Part shown: positions 42,322 through 50,880 of the stretch, piece by piece
Layout of the letters: every line of letters starts with the position of its first letter
How positions within the stretch are numbered: position 1 is the first letter of the stretch
From: Soonwooa sp032078105
GTDB lineage: Bacteria > Bacteroidota > Bacteroidia > Flavobacteriales > Weeksellaceae
NCBI GenBank assembly: GCA_046269235.1
Contig: JBJZOS010000012.1
Location: 1 to 55,833 of the forward strand
Reading direction: 5' to 3'
DNA: 55,833 nt
Made by a program: the position numbers and the translations under genes
Notes under the pieces: generated by a model
The model's input: the letters and a program-made list of their open reading frames with translations, nothing else
Told to the model about the DNA's origin: nothing
Database searches by the model: none

Positions 42322-43784
42322 AAAAACTACTCTTATTATTCTGCTCTTTACTCTTGCTTTTCAACTGTCAAAGTGATAGAGATTTAGAAGACCCAAATTC
42401 TGCACAATTTGGCTTTACAGTAGATCGAGACGAAAATTTTATTGAAAAATCTGTCGGAGAAATCAACCAATTAAAATTTAATATTAATCCGACTTATGAT
42501 TTTAATACACTTACAACATCCATAAAATTCACAACCAACCTGGATGGTGTTCTAAAATTAAATGGGGAAATTTTAAACGCCAATCAAAAATATACTTTAA
42601 CCTCAAAAGATAATATTTTTGAATATATAGGCAATGTCTCCGGAACACATCAATTACAGTTTACTGTCCAGAATTCTAAAGGTTTTTCTCTTGAAGAATC
42701 TTTTGAACTTAAATATTCTATTTCAGAGTTTGCATTAACTTACACAGGGGGAACGGCAAATATTTATCAAGGGGAGGAAACGAATTATTTAATGAAAATT
42801 ATACCGGAAGCGGGACAATTATCTAGTGGATACCAAATTCGGTTTAATGATTATAATTCCAACAATGGTAGTATTAAACTAAATGGGGTAGATGCTGAAA
42901 TTGGTCAGTTTTATCCTCTTCCAAACATCGATAATTTTAATATCGTTCTCAAAACAAATCAAATAGGACAGGGCGCTCTTAATTATACCGTTAAAAACGG
43001 TACAGTAAGCAAGGATTACAATATTCAGCAAACTGTAATAGCCAGGCAAATTGTTGTTGAATCAATGAACATCAATTCTAATTCTGTTATCCCAAATTCT
43101 TCCATGTCATTAATTGGTATTGTTAAAAAAACACCGGTGACATCAAATGCATCAGTCAGCTACAAAACCTGGATTTCATCAGCTTCAAATAACAACATGT
43201 CAGGAATACAGAATACAAACAATATCTACATTCCTTATGCATTAACTTCTACCGGTAGCTTTAACTACAACTTCAATGCAATAGATGCGGGAACCTACAC
43301 CTACAATATTCAGTTTAAAGATGAATATGGAAATGAAAGTGATGTTGAATCTTTTACCGTAGAAGTTCAGGCTCCGCTTCAATTTATTGGAACACCTTCA
43401 GGAAGTTATACATTGTCAAGACAGTTCTTCCCTGCTGGAGGTGGTAATGGATATAGGGTTCGTTCAAAAGAATACATGAAAAACTTTAAAGTTCAGGCAG
43501 GAGGCAGTAATTCAATTACACAGATAAAGTATGAATATCGATTTACTTTTGCTCAAACTCCACGGCTTTTTACATACGAGGAAAACTTCAATACCGGGAA
43601 TAATACAATTGAATACAATAATACCACGATGCCTGCAGAATTTCTATTAACCTCAAATAATTTTTCTTTCGCAGAAACAGCAATACCAATTGTTGACGGA
43701 ACGCTTAAAATAATTGCTTTTGCATCCGATGGAACTTCAATTACAGAGACAGTTCCTATAGATGTCAATTTTGTAAATTTTTAA
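42318..43784 (+). CDS. Enlarged TraQ-like (DUF3872-type) lipoprotein
   Basis: A lipoprotein signal (LLLLFCSLLLLFNC, Cys17 as lipidation site) is followed by several beta-sandwich repeats: LKFNINPTYDFNTLTTSIKF to TGGTANIYQGEETNYLMKI to YQIRFNDYNSNNGSIKLNG. The pattern repeats two to four times over 488 residues. DUF3872/TraQ proteins of Bacteroidetes have about 140 residues and one such unit, so this is an expanded version. It ends the tra operon, just before a strong terminator. It likely sits on the periplasmic face of a membrane or at the cell surface and contributes to mating-pair contact. Confidence 0.65.
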   Translation: MKKLLLLFCSLLLLFNCQSDRDLEDPNSAQFGFTVDRDENFIEKSVGEINQLKFNINPTYDFNTLTTSIKFTTNLDGVLKLNGEILNANQKYTLTSKDNIFEYIGNVSGTHQLQFTVQNSKGFSLEESFELKYSISEFALTYTGGTANIYQGEETNYLMKIIPEAGQLSSGYQIRFNDYNSNNGSIKLNGVDAEIGQFYPLPNIDNFNIVLKTNQIGQGALNYTVKNGTVSKDYNIQQTVIARQIVVESMNINSNSVIPNSSMSLIGIVKKTPVTSNASVSYKTWISSASNNNMSGIQNTNNIYIPYALTSTGSFNYNFNAIDAGTYTYNIQFKDEYGNESDVESFTVEVQAPLQFIGTPSGSYTLSRQFFPAGGGNGYRVRSKEYMKNFKVQAGGSNSITQIKYEYRFTFAQTPRLFTYEENFNTGNNTIEYNNTTMPAEFLLTSNNFSFAETAIPIVDGTLKIIAFASDGTSITETVPIDVNFVNF

Positions 43785-43841
43785 AGTTTAAGAATGATTT
43801 AGAATTGCAGTTTACGAGGCTCTAATCAAGTCAAAATATTT

Positions 43842-43888
43842 GTAATCAAATAAGGCTCGGAAAATTTCTGAGCCTTTATTTTGATTAA
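43842..43888 (+). terminator. Terminator of the tra operon
   Basis: TAATCAAATAAGGCTC and GAGCCTTTATTTTGATTA form a long stem with a few mismatches around GGAAAATTTCT. T-rich flanks on both sides make it potentially bidirectional, so it would also end the convergent small gene at 43957-44208. Confidence 0.85.
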
Positions 43889-43956
43889 TAACGCTAATAA
43901 AAGGTCGTTTTAAATTTAATAAAACATGTAGACTTAAAATGATTGTAAAATAAATC

Positions 43957-44208
43957 TCAAAATTCGCAGTTAGGATATTGCTTTTGTAAAGTGTCTAAAT
44001 CGGCAGTTGGATTATCTCTTCCAAAATAAATCTTTAATTCATCATAATCTGCAGTAGTGTAAATATGTGTATTTACTTTTTCATTTTCTTTTTCATTTTC
44101 TTTATCAAATTCAAATAATTTACTGTCTAAGTCTAAAGAGAAATATTGAGCATGCATATTCAATCCCAATAATAAACCTGCGAAAATTAAAGTAGCTTTC
44201 GTTTTCAT
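43957..44208 (-). CDS. Small secreted hypothetical protein
   Basis: Eighty-three residues with a signal peptide (KATLIFAGLLLGLNMHAQ) and a short acidic mature part that includes ENEKENEK and ends DTLQKQYPNCEF. The family is unknown. It is convergent with the tra operon. A single cysteine near the C terminus is the only notable residue. Confidence 0.5.
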   Translation of the reverse strand: MKTKATLIFAGLLLGLNMHAQYFSLDLDSKLFEFDKENEKENEKVNTHIYTTADYDELKIYFGRDNPTADLDTLQKQYPNCEF

Positions 44209-44241
44209 GTTTGTTTAGTTTTTTCCAAATGTGCTGCTTAG

Positions 44242-44409
44242 AATATTATAAAACTAGGGAAAGAAGTAAAACGGCTATCCAACTTGGAACAGCGCTTTTT
44301 TGAAACTTTCAAAGAGTTAGTTATTCAAAAAAGAGAAAATATGCTTCTTCAAAAAGAGCTTGATGAAAAAAAAGAAGAAATTTTAGATATGATTTCAAGA
44401 AAATACTGA
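44242..44409 (+). pseudogene. Start-less coiled-coil fragment
   Basis: An open frame following a TAG encodes KEVKRLSNLEQRFFETFKEL and then a charged coiled coil ending EEILDMISRKY. There is no upstream ATG in frame. It is probably the C-terminal remnant of a DNA-binding or mobilization protein; the family is unclear. Confidence 0.35.
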
Positions 44410-44432
44410 AGCTTCAATAAAAAAACAAAATT

Positions 44433-44509
44433 GTCGCCTCAGTGCGGCGACTATTACAAATTAATAGATAATACTTTTAATTGTGTCCCCACTGAGGACA
44501 CAATTAAAA
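44433..44509. terminator. Double hairpin, including a perfect 14-bp stem
   Basis: GTCGCC..GGCGAC (44433-44451) precedes TTTTAATTGTGTCC (44475-44488), loop CCACTGA, and GGACACAATTAAAA (44496-44509), a perfect 14-bp inverted repeat with A/T flanks. It probably terminates the abiE operon on the minus strand and transcripts entering from the left. Confidence 0.8.
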
Positions 44510-44548
44510 ACAGCAAATATACTTTCATTGGTTATAGTTTTTGCTTAA

Positions 44549-45403
44549 TCATTCACTCACTTTCATTTTCCCAATCAAAGCTTTAAAATAATCTGCACTC
44601 CAGATATCCAAAACAGAAGCATCAGGAATAAATTTCACAACATCTTCTTTTACTTTTGTAAAATCTACTGATTCTATTTTTTGGATGAGAAGACTGATGA
44701 GCTGATCTTTTGATATTTTGTTTTCCTTCCAGTCATTAGTGTCTTGAGCTCTTAAAAGGAAATGTTCCAAATCTAAAGCAACTCCTTTTTTGATGTACCA
44801 TTCCAAATCAAACCAATCACGTCCTTTTACCCTGTTTTGCCATTTTCTAAAAAGCAAGGCGTGCATTTTTCCGGCAAATAAACTCGGCAAAGTGAAGCAT
44901 TTCACATAGAATGAAAACGGTTTCAACAGTAGCTTTTCTTCTGTATTAAAACCCAAAGGCGGTTTTCTGTCTACTTCAATTTTTATTTTCATATGAGGCA
45001 TATTGCCAATTCCCATTTGTGGAATGGCACCTTCCAAAATAAGCTCTTTCCAGATTGTTCCTGATTTTAAGAACGCTGAATCTACGGTAGATTCTACAGA
45101 CTTCTTTTTTTCCTGAATGCTTACCGTCATTCCCAATGCGACAAACTCGGAGACAATATCCTGAAAATAGGGTTCGAGGGAAAAGTTGGGATCTATTTCC
45201 AACAGTGAAAAATCGAGATCTTCTGAAAACCTGTTGAGTCCGTAAAAAATTCGTAGTGCAGTACCTCCGTAAAACGCTGCTTTTTCAAAAAAACCTGCCC
45301 GTTGCAATCCTGCCAGTGCAATTTCCTGCATAATTTCTCTTAATGCATGGTAGACTTCTTCTTGGTTTTTAGGATTATATTCTTCTATCCATTCTTTTAT
45401 CAT
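44549..45403 (-). CDS. abiEii: AbiEii-family nucleotidyltransferase toxin
   Basis: The 284-residue protein has the nucleotidyltransferase core of AbiEii/AbiGii toxins: FYGGTALRIFYGL (GG at 46-47) and RFSEDLDFSL (D62/D64). The family's KGRDWFDLEWYI (~195-206) lies further on. AbiE systems are abortive-infection and maintenance modules in which the toxin modifies a cellular nucleotide target and AbiEi represses the operon. It overlaps abiEi by 4 bp. A perfect copy of the plasmid iteron (CGGAGACAATATCC, 45148-45161) lies inside the gene, coding for QDIVSE. Confidence 0.9.
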   Translation of the reverse strand: MIKEWIEEYNPKNQEEVYHALREIMQEIALAGLQRAGFFEKAAFYGGTALRIFYGLNRFSEDLDFSLLEIDPNFSLEPYFQDIVSEFVALGMTVSIQEKKKSVESTVDSAFLKSGTIWKELILEGAIPQMGIGNMPHMKIKIEVDRKPPLGFNTEEKLLLKPFSFYVKCFTLPSLFAGKMHALLFRKWQNRVKGRDWFDLEWYIKKGVALDLEHFLLRAQDTNDWKENKISKDQLISLLIQKIESVDFTKVKEDVVKFIPDASVLDIWSADYFKALIGKMKVSE

Positions 45404-46035
45404 AATGACTGTAGCGCTTTAATTAGGATTTGTAAACTTGAACTTTTCGGAGCATCTTCTACCCATGTGGTTATTTTTTTCGTATCCAAGGTACTGAGTT
45501 GGTCTTCGTCAATTCTAAGATCATTAACGAGAAAGTCCAGCGTTTGGCTGATGCTTCTAAGGAGGACGCCAGGCGTCATAATTATTTTATCACAGAGTGC
45601 TTTTTCCGGACAGGCAATGAGAATCATCTGTTTTGCAGAGAGCGCTACGTTGGTGATCCCAAAAGAATAATAGGGAAGCGGAGCGGTTTTATAGCTAAAT
45701 CTTCCTGCTTTAGTATTATACGTTTTTGATTTTTTAAGCGTAACTGCCGTAATTTCGTACACTCTTTCCGGTATAAGCCCCCAATACGAAAGTGCTGCAT
45801 CCAATGACACGTAGCTCGGCCCCCAAAGATGATTACTGATAAGAAAAGGCTCTGGTTTTAAAATTTCAATATTCGTTCCTGGAATGTAAAGCCCGTTTTT
45901 TATAATTGTTAAAATTCCGGATTTAACAAGCTCTGAGATTTTATCGTTTGGTCTTTTATAGTCTTTAAGGACCGACAAAATCATTTGTCGGGTAATGGGC
46001 TCTTCCTCAAATTTTTTTAAATCAGCAGAAACCAT
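45400..46035 (-). CDS. abiEi: AbiEi-family antitoxin and repressor
   Basis: The 211-residue antitoxin has an N-terminal winged helix (PITRQMILSVLKDYKRPNDK, then SELVKSGILTIIKNGLYIPG) and the AbiEi C-terminal part (WGPSYVSLDAALSYWGLIPE, ITAVTLKKSKTYNTKAGRF). Family members bind inverted repeats upstream of their own gene. Two matching palindromes lie at 46057-46075 and 46119-46139. It is first in the abiE operon. AbiEi usually has both antitoxin and regulator functions in separate domains, which fits the lengths here. Confidence 0.88.
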   Translation of the reverse strand: MVSADLKKFEEEPITRQMILSVLKDYKRPNDKISELVKSGILTIIKNGLYIPGTNIEILKPEPFLISNHLWGPSYVSLDAALSYWGLIPERVYEITAVTLKKSKTYNTKAGRFSYKTAPLPYYSFGITNVALSAKQMILIACPEKALCDKIIMTPGVLLRSISQTLDFLVNDLRIDEDQLSTLDTKKITTWVEDAPKSSSLQILIKALQSL

Positions 46036-46056
46036 AATGTAATTTTAAAACACAAA

Positions 46057-46139
46057 AATCGGAAAATTTCCGATTATAGGCAATATATTTTACGTTTAAT
46101 TGTAATTTCAAATCTGTTAAATCGGAAAATTTCCGATTT
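46057..46139. promoter_or_regulatory. Paired palindromic operators of the abiE operon
   Basis: AATCGGAAATTTTCCGATT-type sites: 46057-46075 (AATCGGAAAATTTCCGATT, 19 bp) and 46119-46139, where the same core extends by one matching base on each side (AAATCGGAAA, A, TTTCCGATTT). Centres at 46066 and 46129 are 63 bp apart, six turns of 10.5 bp. Two AbiEi molecules on one helix face could bend or loop the promoter. Confidence 0.85.
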
Positions 46140-46151
46140 ACAGTGCAATTT

Positions 46152-46712
46152 TTAACATTTATCAATCCTATAAAAAGTAGCCTTACTGATTCCCGCTTGT
46201 TTACACGCCTTATCTATAGAAACTCCTTTATTGTCGTAAAGATGCTTTGCAAATTGATATTTTTCGAGACTTTCTTTGCTGGCTCCTTTGGGTCTGCCTA
46301 AAAGTTTCTTTCGTTTTCGAGCTCCTTCTAAGCCCGACTTAGTTCTTTCACTAATTAAATTTCTTTCAAACTCTGCAACTGCACCAAAAATTTGAATGAT
46401 AAATTTCCCGTTTGCAGAAGTTGTATCAAAAGCCGGTTCGGTGATGCTTTTAAAGAGAACTCCTTTTTCGTTAAACTTCTCAATTAGGTCGATCATATTT
46501 TTGAGCGAACGAAAAATACGGTCGGTTTTGTAGACCATGATAATATCTCCTTTTCTCAGATAGGACAACATTTCGATAAGACCATTTCGATCTTCCCGAA
46601 CGCCGCTTGCGATGTCCGAAAAAATTCTTTCACAGCCATTTTCTTTTAGAAGTTCAATTTGCGTTTCGATATTCTGATCTGAAGTAGAAACACGAGCATA
46701 GCCAACCGTCAT
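46152..46712 (-). CDS. Serine recombinase/resolvase (Tn3/Pin type)
   Basis: The catalytic Ser9 lies in TVGYARVSTSDQN. YKTDRIFRSLKNMIDLIEKF and FGAVAEFERNLISERTKSGL are the conserved resolvase/invertase motifs. The C-terminal helix-turn-helix (KGVSIDKACKQAGISKATFY) is complete. At 186 residues it is an intact small serine recombinase. On plasmids these usually resolve multimers or cointegrates. It is transcribed away from the region 46713-46940, which holds inverted-repeat candidates for its recombination site. Confidence 0.93.
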   Translation of the reverse strand: MTVGYARVSTSDQNIETQIELLKENGCERIFSDIASGVREDRNGLIEMLSYLRKGDIIMVYKTDRIFRSLKNMIDLIEKFNEKGVLFKSITEPAFDTTSANGKFIIQIFGAVAEFERNLISERTKSGLEGARKRKKLLGRPKGASKESLEKYQFAKHLYDNKGVSIDKACKQAGISKATFYRIDKC

Positions 46713-46779
46713 TATTTTAGTTTTAAAAAAGGTTTATTTTCAAAACTAATAAATAAAACGGAAAATGAAACTAAAATTT

Positions 46780-46831
46780 TAAAATTTTTAGATGAAAGAT
46801 TTTAGTTTTATAAAACGAACGTTTTTTGAAA
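46780..46831. promoter_or_regulatory. Possible resolvase recombination site
   Basis: Inverted pieces ACTAAAAT (46780-46787) and ATTTTAGT (46799-46806), then AAAACG-AA-CGTTTT, lie 70-120 bp upstream of the resolvase start codon, where res subsites normally occur. The match to any known res site was not tested. Confidence 0.3.
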
Positions 46832-46940
46832 TATATTAAAACAAAAAAAAATAAAAATTTTTACATAAAAATTTTAGCTCTGCTTATTTTCGGCGTTGCC
46901 TAAGCTTTTCTTTGCATTACAAAGTTAAAAACAGAACAAA

Positions 46941-47924
46941 ATGACAAAGTTTGTGTATCGGGTTTTTATTCCTGAATTTATTGAAGTAAAGATAAATTAC
47001 AATACCCAAGAATTTGAAGATGCTGATTTTTTAAAAGCAAGAACCTGTGCTTTAAAATATTTATCTGAAGTTATCTCAATTCTAGTTTCTGAAAAAATAA
47101 TCACAGTTTCGGATTTTAAAAATGAAGAATCATCAGAGCTGATTGAAATACAGCAATTAAAGAAAACTGAGGAAAATGATAAAATTCTAGACTTTATACA
47201 TCTTTCGAAATGTAAAATCAAATACAACTACACTGAAAGAGAATTCAAAAAAGCCAATAAATTCCGAACCGAAAGAAAAATGAGTTTAAAACAGACTTTT
47301 CTTCTTTTGGGTATAGTAAAACTAGAAATCGCCGATGAAAAAGACAATTTTATAGCAGTTTATGAATTACAAAATTCTGATGTTTTTGTTAATCGATTTG
47401 TAGAAGAGACGATTTTAAGCAGAATGATTACCAATTTTGAACGTTCAACTTTTGCAAGACTCTATTCAAGTGTTCAGTTTACTCAAAAGGAAAAACATCA
47501 TCAGTGCAGAGAAATTTTTCTCAAAGAAAACAATTTAAGAGAAAAGGAAATTATTGCAAATGATTTGTTTTTTGAATTTGAACGAAAACTTCTTTCCATA
47601 TACAACCGAAGATGTATGGTAAGTCTTTTTATTGAAGAAAAATACATTGATTCAGCAAGAAATGCAATGCTTCATCTTCAACTTGTTTACGGTAAGCTAA
47701 AGTATGAATACACACCAAAAGTGATGATTCAAAATAATCTCTACACGGTATATTTCTTTGATTTTAATACCGAACTTAAATTAATTTACTCGAAAACAGG
47801 GAATCTTTACTTTCGCGACTCTTTAGGCATGAAAAAAGCCGACGAACAAACCACTTTTGAAGACATTGTCTGTAATGAAAACTGCGAAGACGCATTCATC
47901 AAAGATTTACTCCTAAAACTTTAA
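46941..47924 (+). CDS. Hypothetical protein sharing an N-terminal module with its neighbour
   Basis: I do not recognise this 327-residue cytosolic protein. Its start, FVYRVFIPEF then NTQEFEDADFLKARTCALKY, resembles the start of the next protein (ITYVVTCKYK then QQNFSDEHFASARKRAFEY). A similar block recurs internally (KCKIKYNYTEREFKKANKFR). These duplications suggest a repeated small beta-helix module. It is followed at 9 bp by the AlbA_2-like gene, so they form a pair. No catalytic motif is clear. Confidence 0.6.
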   Translation: MTKFVYRVFIPEFIEVKINYNTQEFEDADFLKARTCALKYLSEVISILVSEKIITVSDFKNEESSELIEIQQLKKTEENDKILDFIHLSKCKIKYNYTEREFKKANKFRTERKMSLKQTFLLLGIVKLEIADEKDNFIAVYELQNSDVFVNRFVEETILSRMITNFERSTFARLYSSVQFTQKEKHHQCREIFLKENNLREKEIIANDLFFEFERKLLSIYNRRCMVSLFIEEKYIDSARNAMLHLQLVYGKLKYEYTPKVMIQNNLYTVYFFDFNTELKLIYSKTGNLYFRDSLGMKKADEQTTFEDIVCNENCEDAFIKDLLLKL

Positions 47925-47933
47925 ATTAAAATC

Positions 47934-48794
47934 ATGAATACAAAAATGCCCATCATCACTTATGTTGTAACCTGCAAATACAAAACGAATTCTGCCAGTC
48001 TTACCACTTTGCACCAACAAAATTTCAGCGACGAACATTTTGCTTCCGCACGTAAAAGAGCTTTTGAATATGTAGAAGCGGCAAAAGAATTTCTCCATAA
48101 AAATGAAATAATGGTGAAGAAAAAGCGTTATCAAAATCCTTCGGGTGTCTATGTAAAAAGTAAAGAAGCTTTTGATTCTGGAATTCAAATTTTTATGAGA
48201 ATTAATGAAAATTTTAATCAATCTGGTGTTTCAGACAAAAAAGATAAAATGTATTTAATTGCAGCTTTCCATACCATCAACGATGATTTTAGACAAAAAA
48301 TAAAAGCTGGAAGATTTGCTGAAAAGACTTATTATAGAATTCTTAATCAAAATACTTTTGAAGAAGATCAGTTTATAATGGACTATCAAAAATTTGAACT
48401 GCAAAAAAACGAGATTGAAAAACTGAAATCTCAATCTTTTAAAGAAATAGATTTTATTCCTTACAATTTTGACCGAACGATAGAGAATCTTTTTGAAAGC
48501 ATTTGTGCCTTTGCTAATTCTGGTGGTGGAAAAATAATTTTCGGTCAGGATGAAAAGTTTGTCACATATTATTCAGATTCGAAAATGAATTTCCTTTGTG
48601 AAGAAATTTGGAATCGAACAATCACTGAATTTCCCAAGTTGGAAGAGTATCTAATTATTTTTAAAAGAAACTATATCGACTGCAAGTTTTTGGAAATTGA
48701 GATTGTCCCCACACCCTTTGACTGCTTATTTAGAGGTGAATATTTTGTGAGAACGATTCACGGAAATGTGATGGATTTGGAAAAGAGTTTGTAG
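47934..48794 (+). CDS. Protein with divergent AlbA_2/Schlafen-like domain
   Basis: The C-terminal ~110 residues read like an AlbA_2 (Schlafen DNA/RNA-binding) domain: RTIENLFESICAFANSGGGK then IIFGQDEK, and near the end FLEIEIVPTPFDCLFRGEY with FVRTIHGNVMDLE (the R-x-G motif region). The N-terminal ~170 residues carry the module shared with the preceding protein. AlbA_2 proteins include transcription regulators, nucleases and defence factors. This N-terminal partner domain is not one I know. It lies 9 bp after its neighbour and just before the 351-residue gene. Confidence 0.6.
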   Translation: MNTKMPIITYVVTCKYKTNSASLTTLHQQNFSDEHFASARKRAFEYVEAAKEFLHKNEIMVKKKRYQNPSGVYVKSKEAFDSGIQIFMRINENFNQSGVSDKKDKMYLIAAFHTINDDFRQKIKAGRFAEKTYYRILNQNTFEEDQFIMDYQKFELQKNEIEKLKSQSFKEIDFIPYNFDRTIENLFESICAFANSGGGKIIFGQDEKFVTYYSDSKMNFLCEEIWNRTITEFPKLEEYLIIFKRNYIDCKFLEIEIVPTPFDCLFRGEYFVRTIHGNVMDLEKSL

Positions 48795-48805
48795 ATTTGG
48801 AAAAA

Positions 48806-49852
48806 ATGAAAATGGAAAAAATTTACTTAGAAAAAGAGTTTGGACAATTTTGTAAAAGAAATGGAATATCAAATAAAAACAATGTTAGTGATTATATAAA
48901 CTACGTACAGAACTCTAATAAAATCCTAGATGGGATTTTATTCCAACAAATTTCTGCAGTAATTAATAGTGAGAATTATGAAGAATTAGAAAATATTAAA
49001 GAACAAGGTACATTAAAAATTATTGAATCTAATCAGAAATCAAAAGCAAAATACAAATCTGGATTTATCAAATATATTGAGTTTGTTTCGCAAAAAATGC
49101 AAAGTAATATTGATAGCAAAAACGATTTTGATATTGATACAAATCATAATCTCGAAGAATTAGATTACTTAGAAATATCGCCTAGTTATAATCCTTTATA
49201 TTTAGCAGATTCAAGACAGAAAGAATATTCAATTTCAGACATAAAGCAAATATTCTTTTTTAGATTGATAACACAAAATAGATTCAATAAGTGTGGTGTT
49301 TATTTTCCAATTAGTTTTCTGAAACAATATTTTTACAAAACAAAAAACAAAGATTACTTTAATAAAATTATATTAAATCAAATTGATAACATTAGTTTTT
49401 TAAAGGCATCTGAAAATGATTTATTCTATATCAAAAATTGCAAAAAACTTGCAGTTAATCAAGACGGTTCTGTGACAATAGATAATGAAAAAATTTATTC
49501 TCTTGATTTTGTTGGAAAGAAAAATGTTGAAATGTCTGTCAAAAATTTTTCTGAGATTGTAATTGATCATAAGCGCCCGATGAATGATATTCTATTGGAA
49601 ATTAAAAACTCAGAAATTAATGAATTTGGTGAGCTTACAAAAATAAATTTAGCCCTAAGAAAAAAATTATGGTCTCCCGTTACATATAAAAAATTGATAA
49701 AAAATGGAACGAGACTTTCAAATGATGAAATTTTTAGAAAAAGTATAGATGAGAAAAAGTTAAAAGAAGAATTTGAGCAAATTATTTCTAAAATGGAATT
49801 AGTGCTTATGCATAAAAAACACAATAGTGAAAAAAGAGCAAAATTAGTTTAA
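48806..49852 (+). CDS. Hypothetical protein, third gene of the AlbA_2 cluster
   Basis: About 348 residues, no membrane segments, rich in Lys/Asn/Ile, more AT-rich than the genes before it. A TTG start at 48797 is possible, but ATG at 48806 (or 48812) is more likely. The N-terminal half contains helices (KEFGQFCKRNGISNKNNVSD). A later segment (YSISDIKQIFFFRLITQNRF) and ENFSEIV-like patterns (VKNFSEIVIDHKRPMNDIL) are not recognised as a known family. It follows the AlbA_2-like gene by 11 bp and ends at a terminator shared with the WYL gene. Confidence 0.55.
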   Translation: MKMEKIYLEKEFGQFCKRNGISNKNNVSDYINYVQNSNKILDGILFQQISAVINSENYEELENIKEQGTLKIIESNQKSKAKYKSGFIKYIEFVSQKMQSNIDSKNDFDIDTNHNLEELDYLEISPSYNPLYLADSRQKEYSISDIKQIFFFRLITQNRFNKCGVYFPISFLKQYFYKTKNKDYFNKIILNQIDNISFLKASENDLFYIKNCKKLAVNQDGSVTIDNEKIYSLDFVGKKNVEMSVKNFSEIVIDHKRPMNDILLEIKNSEINEFGELTKINLALRKKLWSPVTYKKLIKNGTRLSNDEIFRKSIDEKKLKEEFEQIISKMELVLMHKKHNSEKRAKLV

Positions 49853-49905
49853 AAAATAAAGTTTATACGTTAATTTAATTTCAGTACCTTAAATAATTTG
49901 AGATC

Positions 49906-49958
49906 GTGTTAGAAAAAATCGGCAAAGTTTTAATTTAATTTTCCAATTTTTCTAACAC
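49906..49958. terminator. Bidirectional terminator between convergent genes
   Basis: GTGTTAGAAAAAATCGG (49906-49922) pairs with CCAATTTTTCTAACAC (49943-49958) over at least 13 bp. It lies between the stop codons of the 348-residue gene and the WYL regulator and would serve both. Confidence 0.8.
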
Positions 49959-49960
49959 TT

Positions 49961-50860
49961 TTACTTATTCCTCTCCGTCGCACCCCTCCAAAACTCCATC
50001 ATTTTCTCTCGCAAACTCTCAGGTTTTATAACTTTCAAAGACCAACTCCTTTTAAGCAGTTCCATCAATAAATCATTGTTAGGTTTTACAAAAAAACTAA
50101 ATTGAATTCTGTCCAAAGTTTCAGAGAGAACCTTTTGAGAATGATGAATTGGGTTGGCTTTTAGATAATGTCCGTCGCGGTGGTCATATTCTACAATAAT
50201 TTCTTCGGCTTCGCCATCGGTAAACATTCCTATAGCATCCTGATATGGAGTCTCAAAATTTATTTCTTTTGGTCGGAATTTACCCAAAACCTCAATCTTT
50301 TTAATTCTTTCTAAAGCATAACTTTTAAAAGGAACGTCAGATGTATCGGTTGCCAAAACATACCACTTAAAGTCTTTCTGCTTGATTTTATAGGGGGAGA
50401 TTTCCTTTATTTTTTCCTCTTCTGTAATGTAGTCAAAATAAGATATTTTAATACTTCTTTCTGTTTGAATAGCTTCAGAAATCACATGAAAATGCTTAAG
50501 CCCTGTATTTTTTCTCGTTTCAGGAATTACATAACCTGGTAGCATCATATCTGAATTTAGAGATGACAGAAAAATAGCCGAATTGATCAGATCATTTTGA
50601 AAAACACCAACAAAGTCAGTTTCTATGGAATATCGATAATGATTATCTACATTAATTTGGATTTTCCACGCATCCTTTAAAGCTTTAATATCGTTGCTAA
50701 AGGTTTTGGTAGGATATTTATCTATCATTAAAGATGGAATTTCAGAATAAGCCTCGAATTTTTGTAGTACTTTTTCCTTGATTTCCTCAATTTTTAGTTT
50801 ACCATCATACTCCAAAATGACTCTTAGCAAAAGAGACATTCGTAAAAATTGTCGGTTCAT
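49961..50860 (-). CDS. WYL-domain transcriptional regulator
   Basis: The 299-residue protein has an N-terminal winged-helix half (FLRMSLLLRVILEYDGKLKI, ~5-60) and a WYL domain: RSIKISYFDYITEEEKIKEI, then FKWYVLATDTSDVPFKSYAL and ERIKKIEVLG (~150-210), ending with a WCX-like extension (IQFSFFVKPNNDLLMELL). WYL regulators often control defence islands in response to nucleic-acid ligands. It is convergent with the AlbA_2 cluster, and a -7 candidate (TACATTTG) lies at 50873-50880. Its target is unproven. Confidence 0.88.
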   Translation of the reverse strand: MNRQFLRMSLLLRVILEYDGKLKIEEIKEKVLQKFEAYSEIPSLMIDKYPTKTFSNDIKALKDAWKIQINVDNHYRYSIETDFVGVFQNDLINSAIFLSSLNSDMMLPGYVIPETRKNTGLKHFHVISEAIQTERSIKISYFDYITEEEKIKEISPYKIKQKDFKWYVLATDTSDVPFKSYALERIKKIEVLGKFRPKEINFETPYQDAIGMFTDGEAEEIIVEYDHRDGHYLKANPIHHSQKVLSETLDRIQFSFFVKPNNDLLMELLKRSWSLKVIKPESLREKMMEFWRGATERNK

Positions 50861-50872
50861 AAGTTTTTATTC

Positions 50873-50880
50873 AAATGTAA
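50873..50880 (-). promoter_or_regulatory. Candidate -7 element of the WYL gene
   Basis: The minus strand reads TACATTTG, an exact match to TAnnTTTG. Only ~12 bp separate it from the ATG, giving a very short leader. No -33 box is evident. Confidence 0.35.

Noticed and set aside
42630..42643. GGCAATGTCTCCGG, iteron-like
   Set aside because: Three mismatches or shifts from the 14-mer core in an isolated position within the lipoprotein gene; likely chance.
46529..46541. GATAATATCTCC, iteron-like, in the resolvase gene
   Set aside because: It encodes the conserved KGDII segment of serine recombinases and differs from the iteron core at two positions.
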